From: Bacteroidota bacterium
GTDB lineage: Bacteria > Bacteroidota > Bacteroidia > NS11-12g > UBA955
DNA length: 64,000 nucleotides
NCBI GenBank assembly: GCA_947496065.1
Contig: CANMBF010000002.1
Coordinates: forward strand, 1-64,000
Direction of reading: 5' to 3'
In this document: positions 9,234 through 17,433 of the stretch, in pieces
Position numbering within the stretch: position 1 is the first letter of the stretch
Layout of the letters: the number at the start of each line of letters is the position of its first letter
Position numbers and translations under genes: made by a program
Notes under the pieces: generated by a model
Databases searched by the model: none
What the model was told of the DNA's origin: nothing
What the model saw: only the letters and a program-made list of their open reading frames with translations

Positions 9234-10022
9234 TTATTTATTTTTTGAAGCGAATGTTTGAGAAATACTGAAACCCATCTCATCAATACCATAGGTCAAC
9301 TTATCAATCATACCGGTAAACAAATTATAGAAAATAATCGCTAAAGCCGAAGTACCAATACCAATCGCAGTGTTAATCAAGGCTTCAGAAATACCTGAAG
9401 ACAATGCACCTGGATCAGGCGTGCCAGAAGCCGCTAGCGCAGCAAACGCTCTAATCATACCCAATACTGTACCTAATAGTCCTAACAATGTCGCAACTGA
9501 TGCGATGGTTGCTAAAATGTTAAGGTTTTTCTCAAGCATTGGTAGTTCTAATGAAACAGCTTCTTCAATTTCTTTAGAAATAGCTAAAACTTTTTGATCT
9601 TTTGCTAAGTCAGTATTTTTTTCCATTTCTGAATATCTGCTTAAACCAGCTCTCACTACATTGGCAACAGAACCTTTTTGTTTGTCGCAATCTGCAATCG
9701 CTGCATTCACATTACCGTTAGATAAATTTGATTTAACATTTTGAAGGAAATATTCTAATGAACCTTTTCCTTTAGCCGATGCGATTGTGAACAAACGCTC
9801 AATAACAATAGTAAACACAGTTAAGAACAACGTCATTAACAATGGCACAATTATACCACCTTCGTATATGGTACCGAAATAACCTTTTGGGCTATGGTCC
9901 GCATTGAAATTGTCGGCTGCCCCAAAAATGAAAATAAAAACTAAAACAGATACCACAAATGCTACAGGGATTGTGAGAATTCCAATCCAATTGGTTGATT
10001 TTTTAACTTGCGCTTGACTCAT
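9234..10022 (-). CDS. exbB: ExbB/TolQ/MotA-family proton channel protein
   Basis: A 262-residue inner-membrane protein that forms the proton-conducting stator with ExbD and drives TonB. It has an N-terminal helix (about 14-36), a second helix at about 55-75, a cytoplasmic helical stretch, and the C-terminal pair of helices with the MotA/ExbB signature ATIASVATLLGLLGTVLGMI. The second of that pair is GISEALINTAIGIGTSALAI. It is the first gene of the minus-strand energy operon, preceded by a long AT-rich gap. Confidence 0.93.
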   Translation of the reverse strand: MSQAQVKKSTNWIGILTIPVAFVVSVLVFIFIFGAADNFNADHSPKGYFGTIYEGGIIVPLLMTLFLTVFTIVIERLFTIASAKGKGSLEYFLQNVKSNLSNGNVNAAIADCDKQKGSVANVVRAGLSRYSEMEKNTDLAKDQKVLAISKEIEEAVSLELPMLEKNLNILATIASVATLLGLLGTVLGMIRAFAALAASGTPDPGALSSGISEALINTAIGIGTSALAIIFYNLFTGMIDKLTYGIDEMGFSISQTFASKNK

Positions 10023-10179
10023 TTGATTAAAAATTAATTATAAAATATTTATAGCTGCAAATTAAACGTCTTTTTGTCAAAAAAAATAAAATATTTAATG
10101 AATCTAATGTTAAGTTTATGTAACCTAACCAATTTTCTTAAATATATCACTTTGTTTTACTTATAATTAAGTGAACGTT

Positions 10180-10542
10180 TATTTTTGCATTACTCCTTAA
10201 ACGCTATTTGACATTTGATGTTACTATTTTTTTTAATTGTGACACAAATATGGCAAAACTAACAATATGAAGTCCTCGTTAAGTATTTTAGAACTTAAAA
10301 CGAAAATACTTCCAATTGTTTTTTTTCAAAAAACTGTTGTCTTTATTTAAATACAAAATGTAAACCTAGTTAAACCAATGAAAGTCAGCACAAGTGTATA
10401 AAGTATGCATAAACACAATCTGTTTTTTTATACCCATTGGATTTATTAAATGATTGTATTTAATTTGTATTAAAACTAACTCTATGGTAAATATTAGTTA
10501 GGCCAAATCCCTCATCGCAACTGGTGAGGGTTTGGTTTTTTT
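10180..10542 (+). ncRNA. Candidate small RNA: promoter-like box to orphan terminator
   Basis: A Bacteroidota-type -7 box, TATTTTTG, lies at 10180-10187 with a loose TTTAC/TTG-like upstream element about 19-25 bases before it. A strong plus-strand terminator lies at 10503-10542. No credible reading frame lies between them, so the predicted product is a non-coding or leader RNA of up to about 350 bases, or a shorter one of about 70 bases starting near the AACTAA...TTAGTT hairpin at 10474-10499. This is inference from two signals. The sequence does not match tmRNA, RNase P RNA, SRP RNA or 6S RNA features that I can recognise. Confidence 0.3.
10503..10542 (+). terminator. Strong intrinsic terminator with no gene upstream
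   Basis: CCAAA-t-CCCTCA (10503-10514) pairs with TGAGGG-TTTGG (10525-10535): eleven base pairs with one bulged T. Seven T follow (10536-10542). The direction is plus-strand only, since no T run follows on the other strand. All genes from 1937 to 10022 are on the minus strand, so it has no annotated transcript to terminate. Confidence 0.75.
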
Positions 10543-10646
10543 AGCCATTTAGTCTTAAAAAAAACACAAAACTTCAATTAGTGCAAATGTATTATTGCGA
10601 CCTGTCTCAAAATAAATGAATATTGCTAATATTAAATTAATTTAAC

Positions 10647-11345
10647 ATGCGACTATTTTTAACTTTAATGCTTGTATCTATTTTAGCAAAGACCCAAGCG
10701 CAAGAAAAAATTACAACACTAAATTTTCTGCAAGCGGGTGCCGTTCCTAAAACCATCACTGAGCGCGGTAAAAACATTAATACATCAGGCCTTACCTTCA
10801 ACCTCTCCCATTTCAACGAAACAAAATTCTTTAGAATGGATGCAACATGGCTAGCCCGCTATCTATTAGATGGCACAAAAGACCCTGCCAATTTCAACGA
10901 TAGTGCCAAGGTGGCGGGCTTAGATTTACCCATTTTTACGGCTACTTATGGTCGCAACATAATTAAAGGCGATAAATTTAGTATGGGCCTTGGTGTTAAC
11001 CTTGATTCAAGAACTTTTTACAGTTCGCCATCCACCAAGGCTAAAAAAATTGTAGATGCATTTAATGCAGGTTTTGTCATTGGTGCAAAAATTCAACTGA
11101 AAAGTTGGCTTACCTATTCTGGCTTTTGGGGATATGACATCATGTTTACTGATGCTAATAAAACGATAGGTGCCAATGGCAGTCAGTATTATATGCAGAA
11201 TAATTTATCCTTCTTAATCAAAGGAAAGTTCGGTATCAATTTACAACCCGACTTTACTTTCAAAAAATTTAACATAGATGCGGTTAAAGGCGCTCAAATC
11301 TTTAATAAAAACATTAAAGTGGGCTTGGCCTACGCCCTGCCTTAA
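10647..11345 (+). CDS. Secreted or outer-membrane beta-rich protein of unknown function
   Basis: A 232-residue protein with a signal peptide (MRLFLTLMLVSILAKTQAQE; cleavage likely after TQA). The mature part alternates hydrophobic and polar residues with many aromatic-glycine strands, such as MDATWLARYLLDG, FSMGLGVNLDSRTFY and KVGLAYALP at the very end, as in small outer-membrane beta-barrels. The terminal strand ending in a hydrophobic-proline pair fits that. I do not recognise a named family. Its stop codon abuts the stop codon of secG on the other strand with no base between them. Confidence 0.7.
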   Translation: MRLFLTLMLVSILAKTQAQEKITTLNFLQAGAVPKTITERGKNINTSGLTFNLSHFNETKFFRMDATWLARYLLDGTKDPANFNDSAKVAGLDLPIFTATYGRNIIKGDKFSMGLGVNLDSRTFYSSPSTKAKKIVDAFNAGFVIGAKIQLKSWLTYSGFWGYDIMFTDANKTIGANGSQYYMQNNLSFLIKGKFGINLQPDFTFKKFNIDAVKGAQIFNKNIKVGLAYALP

Positions 11346-11801
11346 TTATCTCTTTTCAGGAGCAGGTGTGCCAGGTGCGCGATTAGCAGGCAAAGTAGGT
11401 GGTGCAGCTGGGCTGACATTTGGATTGCCTTCTAAAAGTGGGGCTTGTTCTGGCACAGCTGGTGCTTTTGTATTCGCATCTGCTTTTGGCTTAGCAAGTT
11501 TTGCCGCTTCTACCGCAGGGTCGATTGGACCTTGTGCTTCTGTTGTTGCGGATTCACCTGCTTTGCTAGCCTTACTTGAACTTACGTTGTATGAACTAGC
11601 TACCAATGAAACAACTAAAATGATGGTTATAAAAACCCAAGTTAATTTTTCAACCCCTTCTGTGGTTTGTTTGGCGCCAAACAATTGATTGCCGGCAGAA
11701 AAATTAGATGCCAATCCACCACCTTTAGGGTTTTGAATTAGAACAATTAATATAGTTAAAATGGCTGCGATGATGCCGATGATGAGTATAATGGTAAGCA
11801 T
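11346..11801 (-). CDS. secG: Preprotein translocase subunit SecG
   Basis: The small subunit of the SecYEG channel. The first 75 residues are the SecG domain: a first helix, the conserved loop VLIQNPKGGGLASNFSAG, and a second helix (WVFITIILVVSLVASS). The protein is 151 residues long, about twice the minimal SecG. The extra is an alanine/proline-rich tail ending in PGTPAPEKR, as often seen in Bacteroidota. It is the last gene of the run sigma-54 activator, lptE, TPR protein, secG, three bases after the TPR gene, so co-transcription is likely. Confidence 0.92.
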   Translation of the reverse strand: MLTIILIIGIIAAILTILIVLIQNPKGGGLASNFSAGNQLFGAKQTTEGVEKLTWVFITIILVVSLVASSYNVSSSKASKAGESATTEAQGPIDPAVEAAKLAKPKADANTKAPAVPEQAPLLEGNPNVSPAAPPTLPANRAPGTPAPEKR

Positions 11802-11804
11802 AAT

Positions 11805-12884
11805 TTATCTTTTTTCCTTTTTAATTTTCTCGATAAGGGATGCAAAATACGTTTGTTTTAATGGATTTTGCAAACTTAATTTTTCGTAGGCCTGAATAGC
11901 TAAATCAATATTCCCTTGTTCGTAATAGATGTTGGCCAATGTTTCGGTAACGTATTCGAAATCGACATTCTCGCTGCGTTTGGCCATATTTTCGGCACTG
12001 TAAAATTCTTTTTTAGGTCGGCTAATACTAGGATTTGCCTTTATGAATTGTTCAATTATGCTTAAGGTTTTGTCCTCTGTAAATGACGCCTCGTCTGCAT
12101 CTTCCGCGACTTCTTCTGTATTAACCTCCGATTTCGGATGACTCAACCAATAAAAGAAATCCTTGTCTGTCGACTCCTCTAAATTTGCTATTGGCGATGT
12201 TTTTCCGTCATTCAAGAAGGATTCAACATTATAAATAGGATGCTTGCGCAACTCCATGTCTAGCATTTGTTCCTTCTCTAAAGCGATGGTTGATATTTCA
12301 TCACCGCTCTCTTCTGCCACCTGCTCAACAATATTTTCAGCCTCTATTTTGTTTTCACTATCGAGCGTATTTGACAGTTTGCCTTCTGCTAAAGTTAGTT
12401 CTTCTGAAATAGGTGCTACTTGCAATTGCGCTGCATCATCTTCCGCTTCAAGAGTGGCCCCTTGATTAGTTTGCTCATTGATTTCAATGGGTTCGGAAAT
12501 TGCTAAGTCGCTTAAAAATGACTGTAAATCATTCTTTAGAAAATCATCTGAAGGAGAGGCTTCATCAGTCTCCATTTGCAAATTGACTGTTTCATTTTCA
12601 GCTAAATTTTTATCTTGCAGCGCTTCCGAACTATTGGCATTAATAAAGCCTTCATCGCCATGGATATAATGGTAAAGCCATTCCCTATCATTCACTCGCA
12701 TAGCGGCTTGGTTCAAGGCATTTTCAAATAAATAATGCTCTTTTTCAAAATATATTTTTGCCAATACCAAATGGGGTAAGGGATAAAAAGGATGTGAACC
12801 AATTAATTGTTTGATTTCATCAATTTCAGAATTAGAAACTTGCTGCGTATGATTGGCAATATTTTGAAGTGTTTGCTTATTCAT
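11805..12884 (-). CDS. Acidic TPR-containing protein between lptE and secG
   Basis: A 359-residue cytoplasmic-type protein without a signal peptide. The N-terminal 90 residues contain HPFYPLPHLVLAKIYFEK, resembling half a TPR unit. A long, very acidic low-complexity middle follows (about 95-270, many Glu/Asp/Ala). One clear TPR lies near the C-terminus (ETLANIYYEQGNIDLAIQAYEKL). Proteins with this layout occupy the same place, between lptE and secG, in many Bacteroidota; their role is unknown. It starts one base after the lptE stop. Likely an adaptor, but that is inference. Confidence 0.7.
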   Translation of the reverse strand: MNKQTLQNIANHTQQVSNSEIDEIKQLIGSHPFYPLPHLVLAKIYFEKEHYLFENALNQAAMRVNDREWLYHYIHGDEGFINANSSEALQDKNLAENETVNLQMETDEASPSDDFLKNDLQSFLSDLAISEPIEINEQTNQGATLEAEDDAAQLQVAPISEELTLAEGKLSNTLDSENKIEAENIVEQVAEESGDEISTIALEKEQMLDMELRKHPIYNVESFLNDGKTSPIANLEESTDKDFFYWLSHPKSEVNTEEVAEDADEASFTEDKTLSIIEQFIKANPSISRPKKEFYSAENMAKRSENVDFEYVTETLANIYYEQGNIDLAIQAYEKLSLQNPLKQTYFASLIEKIKKEKR

Positions 12885-13397
12885 TTACCATTTCAAGGCT
12901 ACTTTATTAAAAACCTCTTGGATGATTTGCTTACTTAAGTCTTCGCTTAGTGTATTTTCTATCGATTGAAAATTATCTGCCGCATCGAACTGTGTGAACT
13001 TTGTAATTTCTTCGCTAAAATTCAAATCCTTATGGGTAGGGCATTCAAAAACAACTTTAACAGCCATTGTGAATTTATTTTTGGCAGTACCAGTGGCAGA
13101 ATTAACTGCAGCTGGTTCAATTCTATAGTTGGTTATTTCGCCTGAAAGTTTGAAATCACCATTGTTATTAATAAGGGTCAAAGAGGTTTCTCTTAAAAAT
13201 TTATCCTTCAATTGTTCGGTAAACTTTTGACTTAAAACAGGATTGATAAGTTGTGCTTTGTTTGGGAAAAATTGAACACTTAAACTCTTTACATCAGCTG
13301 GAATATTGATACCTGACAAACTATAGCCACAAGATTTGCAACCTACCATTGTTGTCAAGACAACTAAATAAACCATATATTTTAATACTACCCTCAT
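12885..13397 (-). CDS. lptE: LptE-family LPS-assembly lipoprotein
   Basis: A 170-residue outer-membrane lipoprotein that plugs the LptD barrel during lipopolysaccharide assembly. The N-terminus is a signal peptide with the lipobox TMVGC, followed by CGYSLSG, the characteristic start of the LptE fold. FTEQLKDKFLRETSLTLI and the GDFKLSGEITNYRIEP strand then match the family. The start codon overlaps the end of the sigma-54 activator gene by four bases (ATGA type), so translation is coupled. Confidence 0.87.
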   Translation of the reverse strand: MRVVLKYMVYLVVLTTMVGCKSCGYSLSGINIPADVKSLSVQFFPNKAQLINPVLSQKFTEQLKDKFLRETSLTLINNNGDFKLSGEITNYRIEPAAVNSATGTAKNKFTMAVKVVFECPTHKDLNFSEEITKFTQFDAADNFQSIENTLSEDLSKQIIQEVFNKVALKW

Positions 13398-14650
13398 TCT
13401 AATTCAAAATGTTTTATTTTACGATACAAAGTTCGTTCCGAAATTCCTAAATCTTTTGCAGCCTTATTGCGTTTGCCATTGTTGCGCTGCAATGCTCTTT
13501 TAATCATATCCAATTCCTGCTCTGCAATGGTTAAATTATTAACCTCATGCACTTGTTGAATATCAATAAACGACGACTTTGGTGTGGCAGGCATACTCAC
13601 TTGTGGCAAAATAATGGGTTGTTCGGAAATAGGCGAAAATCCGCCTTCACTTTTATACAACACATGGCTTATTTCATCCTTATTGTTCTTAATAAACTCC
13701 TCTCTATTGCTAGAATTCTCTATTAAACCCATCACAATTCTTTTCAAATCACTGACATCTTTTTTCATATCGATTAAGAATTTGTAAAAAATATCGCGTT
13801 CGCTAAAGCCTTGTCCGCTTAAACCTTCGCTACCCATACCCCCCATAGCCAAAGGAAGCTGATTGACTGGCTGAGGAATATATTGTTGCAAAATAGCCGC
13901 AGATACAGGATTGTTATCGGCCTCTAAAACACAAATCTGTTCTGCAATATTTTTAAGTTGGCGAATATTTCCCGGCCAATTATAGGTGGCTAATAATTGC
14001 TGTGCTTCAAGATTTAGTTGCACCAATGGCGAATGATTTTTCTCTGAAAAAAGGGTTGCAAATTTTCTAAATAAAATATTGATATCCTCTTTGCGTTCGG
14101 TTAAACGTGGCACACGGATAGGCACAGTGGCTAATCGGTAATATAAATCTTCCCTGAATTTTCCTTGTTGTGCACGCTCTAACAAATCGCGGTTGGTAGC
14201 TGCTATTATTCTCACATCTGTTTTAAGAACCTTGCTACTTCCTACTTTTATAAACTCCCCATTCTCAAGAATTCTTAGCAAACGGGCCTGGGTACCTAAG
14301 GGCAATTCACCTACTTCATCTAAGAAAATAGTACCCCCATTCACAGCTTCAAAATACCCTTTGCGGGCGTCTGTTGCCCCAGTAAAAGAGCCTTTTTCGT
14401 GTCCAAATAATTCTGAATCGATGGTACCTTCGGGTATTGCACCGCAATTAACCGCTATAAAGTTACCGTGCTTTCTTCCACTTAAGGCATGTATAATTTT
14501 CGAAAACGACTCTTTACCTACTCCACTTTCTCCAGTAATCAATACACTCATATCGGTAGGTGCTACCTTAATTGCCGTTTCTAAAGCATGGTTTAATGCA
14601 GGCGAGTTGCCTACAATTTCGAATCTGTTTTTGATTGTTTGTAATTCCAT
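13394..14650 (-). CDS. Sigma-54 interaction domain transcriptional activator without receiver domain
   Basis: A 418-residue bacterial enhancer-binding protein. It begins almost directly with the AAA+ domain (about residues 8-245): Walker A GESGVGKES, the sigma-54 contact loop as GSFTGA (usual form GAFTGA), Walker B GTIFLDEVGELP, and the arginine-containing FREDLYYRL segment. A linker of about 120 residues follows, then a Fis-type helix-turn-helix at the end (NKAAKDLGISERTLYRKI). No receiver or GAF domain is present, so its input signal is unclear. It heads the lptE-TPR-secG cluster, as in many Bacteroidota. A minus-strand -7 box, TAATTTTG, lies at 14680-14687. Confidence 0.9.
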   Translation of the reverse strand: MELQTIKNRFEIVGNSPALNHALETAIKVAPTDMSVLITGESGVGKESFSKIIHALSGRKHGNFIAVNCGAIPEGTIDSELFGHEKGSFTGATDARKGYFEAVNGGTIFLDEVGELPLGTQARLLRILENGEFIKVGSSKVLKTDVRIIAATNRDLLERAQQGKFREDLYYRLATVPIRVPRLTERKEDINILFRKFATLFSEKNHSPLVQLNLEAQQLLATYNWPGNIRQLKNIAEQICVLEADNNPVSAAILQQYIPQPVNQLPLAMGGMGSEGLSGQGFSERDIFYKFLIDMKKDVSDLKRIVMGLIENSSNREEFIKNNKDEISHVLYKSEGGFSPISEQPIILPQVSMPATPKSSFIDIQQVHEVNNLTIAEQELDMIKRALQRNNGKRNKAAKDLGISERTLYRKIKHFELE

Positions 14651-14733
14651 TAAAGCTTAACGAACGTAATTATTAACCGCAAAATTAGTTAAAATTTTGC
14701 TCTTGCAGACCCGATTAAGAATAATAAATTCGA

Positions 14734-17247
14734 TTAACGCAAAAGGGTAAAAGTACCTCGCACCCAATGTTCCTTTTCATCGCAAGCCAAATATTTGATA
14801 TGGAAAACGTAAACATCTTGGGGAACCATGTTCTCTTTATAAGTTCCATTCCATTGAATGGCTGGCAAATCACTTTCAAATATTTTCTCACCCCAACGGT
14901 TATAAATCCTTAAAAGGTAACTAGCCCCTGGGTCCTTGTATTTATTGCCAGGATAGAATTCATTTAAGCCATCATCATTGGGTGTAAAAGCATTTGGCAT
15001 GTACATTTCTGATGGCACTGCATTGCCGTCTTCTTTTATTCGAATAGCATCTGATACCACACAACCATTTTTATTTTTTACGGTCACAAAATAGACTCCG
15101 CTGTCTTTTATAAAAATCGATTGAGAAGTGGCACCCGTATTCCACAAATAGTTGACCATGCTATCACTGGCCTTTAACTCCAAGCGTGACGATAGACAAA
15201 TGGTTGTATCGTTTCCTAAACCCCCATCAACATTAGGGTATTGTATGAGATTAACAGAATCTGATTCAACACATCCTTCTTTTGTAGTAATAGTTAGTTT
15301 CTTTTTCCCTGGCGAAGTCGCATAATAATCGATGGTTTCCGAAAAATCATGCCATACATATTTCACATAATCCTGTTTTGGCCTTAACCAGCGGGCCACC
15401 GGACCACAATAAAAGGTATCGTTGCCTAACTCTAATCCAGTTTCAATATGGGCAATGGTAGCGGTATCAAAAATGGTGCAAAGTCTATTTCTCACTTTAA
15501 CAACATATTGCCCTGGAATAACAGTAACAATTTGAGGCGTGGTTACGCTATTGCTCCACAAATATTGGGTTTCCAACTTTGTTTTGACACTGTAGTTAAC
15601 GCCATCCAAAATTACAGTTGTTCCTTTACAAAACAAGGTATCATTTAATTTTACGCGGGGTGGTGGATACAAAACGAATGTTATTGTATCTCGAAACACA
15701 CAATTGTTTTTGTTAACCGCATAAACCCAATAAGTGGCCAATTTTGAAACAAAGACACTGTCTTTGGTTGTGTTATCATTCCACAAATATGATTTAAGGC
15801 CAGGTTTTGCGGGATAATTAAACTGCACAAAACTATCTTTGCAAATCACAGAATCAGGCCCTAAATCGAAGGTGCTTAAATCATTCGTAATTGTTATGGT
15901 ATCGCGCGCTATGCATGGCGCATCAGAAACTAAAACGGAATATTTACCGCCTGCTTTCACAACAATCGAGGGTGTTTTTTCGCCGGTACTCCAAAGGTAC
16001 GTTTTACCTGGCGTGCTGGTGATCAAGGTTTTTGTAAAAGGCCCACAATAAAGGGTATCATTGGCCAATTTTGTTTGAAATTTTGGTTTGACAGTAATTT
16101 CAAATTCTGAGGTGTCTTTGCAAATAGTTCCCTTTGCAATAAGTGTTACATTGTAGATCCCTGGAGACCCATAGGTAAAGCTGGCATTTTTCAAGTTCGA
16201 GGTATCAATATTAGAAGTATCAACACCAAAATCCCAATGATAAACAGTGGCTCCTTGACTTCTGTTTTGAAAACTTAAATAATCCCCTTGGCAATTATAA
16301 TAAGGAATACCAAAAGAAGACACCACTTCAAAGACGCAATTACTGACATTGAACTGAAAGTCGCGCTTGGTTTCTCCGATTAATTTGCCTTTGCGAAACT
16401 CCAAAACTTTTATTCCTATTACATACTGACCTTCGGCAGAGGGTGTGAGCGTTAACTTGCCCGTTCTGCGATTGATGGTCAAGGTAGGTGAACCATCAAT
16501 CTGATTAAAGATACTGTATGTAACAGATCCATTTTGGACCCATTGTACTTGGCTGAAATTAGCTGGATTGGTGGCAATTTTTGGAGAAGGCAATGAGGAA
16601 TCTTTGTTTGCACCGATGTAAGGTGTATAAAGTTCATACACCAAAGAATCACCATCGGCATCGGTAGCACTGTGATCGAAATTCAATGGCGCATTGGTAC
16701 ATAAAAAATTAGGCGGCAATGATTTAAATATGGGGCTATTGTCTACCGCAATTTTATTGGCGCCAGGTATATGGGTCCAATAAGTCGCCCCAGTTGCCTC
16801 TGGATACATGATATTCTTAATGGAATTGTTTCTGCAACATCTTTCGAAAGCTAAAACATACCCATCATTATTGACAGGTAATGACAAGGTGATTTTATAG
16901 GTGTATTTATCAACACAAGCATTTGGTTTATTCTTTAGACAATTATAGTTCAAATCCGACACTGTAATAGGCCCCGTTCTTGCTTTGGTTAAAACTTGCG
17001 ATTTGTACATTGCGTAACTCCCGCTGGAGGCATTGTAACTGTATGCATTGATGTAACCATTGACATCGGTTCCTATTGCTTGCGGAGCTCCATTTATACA
17101 ATCAATGTAGAGGTACATTGAAATGTCATAGGTAATAAATCCATTGGATTTACTGATAAATTTGTACATGATTTCTCCCCCAACAATATGTGTTGCATTT
17201 GCCTTAACAGCGAGTAAGCAAAATATGAAGGTACAAATCCTTTTCAA
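14734..17247 (-). CDS. Large secreted surface protein with PKD domain and T9SS type B sorting domain (paralogue 1)
   Basis: An 837-residue exported protein. A signal peptide (cleavage near VKANA) is followed by a conserved THIVGGEIMYKF start, an N-terminal region of about 300 residues with DSDGDSLVYELYTPY-like calcium-loop sequence, and a PKD domain (about 315-400, YHWDFG ... FTYGSPGIYNVTLIAKG). Several repeats of about 90 residues follow with the pattern LGxDxxxC...YLWSTGxxTPxIxVxxxGxYxVxV. The C-terminal 90 residues are the T9SS type B domain (MPNAFTPNDDGLNE ... YNRWGEKIFES ... TFTLLR). No ATG fits; the start appears to be TTG at 17247. It is closely related to the next gene. Confidence 0.87.
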   Translation of the reverse strand: MKRICTFIFCLLAVKANATHIVGGEIMYKFISKSNGFITYDISMYLYIDCINGAPQAIGTDVNGYINAYSYNASSGSYAMYKSQVLTKARTGPITVSDLNYNCLKNKPNACVDKYTYKITLSLPVNNDGYVLAFERCCRNNSIKNIMYPEATGATYWTHIPGANKIAVDNSPIFKSLPPNFLCTNAPLNFDHSATDADGDSLVYELYTPYIGANKDSSLPSPKIATNPANFSQVQWVQNGSVTYSIFNQIDGSPTLTINRRTGKLTLTPSAEGQYVIGIKVLEFRKGKLIGETKRDFQFNVSNCVFEVVSSFGIPYYNCQGDYLSFQNRSQGATVYHWDFGVDTSNIDTSNLKNASFTYGSPGIYNVTLIAKGTICKDTSEFEITVKPKFQTKLANDTLYCGPFTKTLITSTPGKTYLWSTGEKTPSIVVKAGGKYSVLVSDAPCIARDTITITNDLSTFDLGPDSVICKDSFVQFNYPAKPGLKSYLWNDNTTKDSVFVSKLATYWVYAVNKNNCVFRDTITFVLYPPPRVKLNDTLFCKGTTVILDGVNYSVKTKLETQYLWSNSVTTPQIVTVIPGQYVVKVRNRLCTIFDTATIAHIETGLELGNDTFYCGPVARWLRPKQDYVKYVWHDFSETIDYYATSPGKKKLTITTKEGCVESDSVNLIQYPNVDGGLGNDTTICLSSRLELKASDSMVNYLWNTGATSQSIFIKDSGVYFVTVKNKNGCVVSDAIRIKEDGNAVPSEMYMPNAFTPNDDGLNEFYPGNKYKDPGASYLLRIYNRWGEKIFESDLPAIQWNGTYKENMVPQDVYVFHIKYLACDEKEHWVRGTFTLLR

Positions 17248-17377
17248 TGCATTTATTTATTAGACATAATCAAGGTAAAAATGTTGCACAGTTAACCTAA
17301 CTTTTTATATTTAATTAAAAACATTACAAATACCGTTCCCGAATTAAATCCGACAAGGCGACTGTTTTGTTTTATTA

Positions 17378-17407
17378 CAAATATAGATTTTTTTAGAATA
17401 ATCCAAA
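17378..17407 (-). promoter_or_regulatory. Promoter for the type B surface protein gene at 14734-17247
   Basis: On the minus strand, TTTGG (17407-17403) is followed by exactly 17 bases and then TATATTTG (17385-17378), matching the Bacteroidota -33/-7 pattern with TAnnTTTG. The predicted leader is about 125 bases. This suggests that the two tandem paralogues are transcribed separately, at least in part. Confidence 0.55.
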
Positions 17408-17433
17408 GCCAACTGATTGATTAAGTCTATGAC

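Larger units (their letters stand above)
10023..10646. other. 624-base gap between exbB and an outer-membrane-type gene
   Basis: A strongly AT-rich divergent gap. It must hold the minus-strand promoter for exbB and a plus-strand promoter for the gene at 10647. It also holds a candidate plus-strand transcription unit (separate entries). A 27-codon open frame at 10267-10350 (MKSSLSILEL...) is present but nothing supports it as a gene. No tRNA or recognisable structured RNA was seen. Confidence 0.6.

Noticed and set aside
10267-10350. 27-codon frame in the exbB upstream gap
   Set aside because: No ribosome binding site, no recognisable features and a poly-T run inside; not enough to call a gene.
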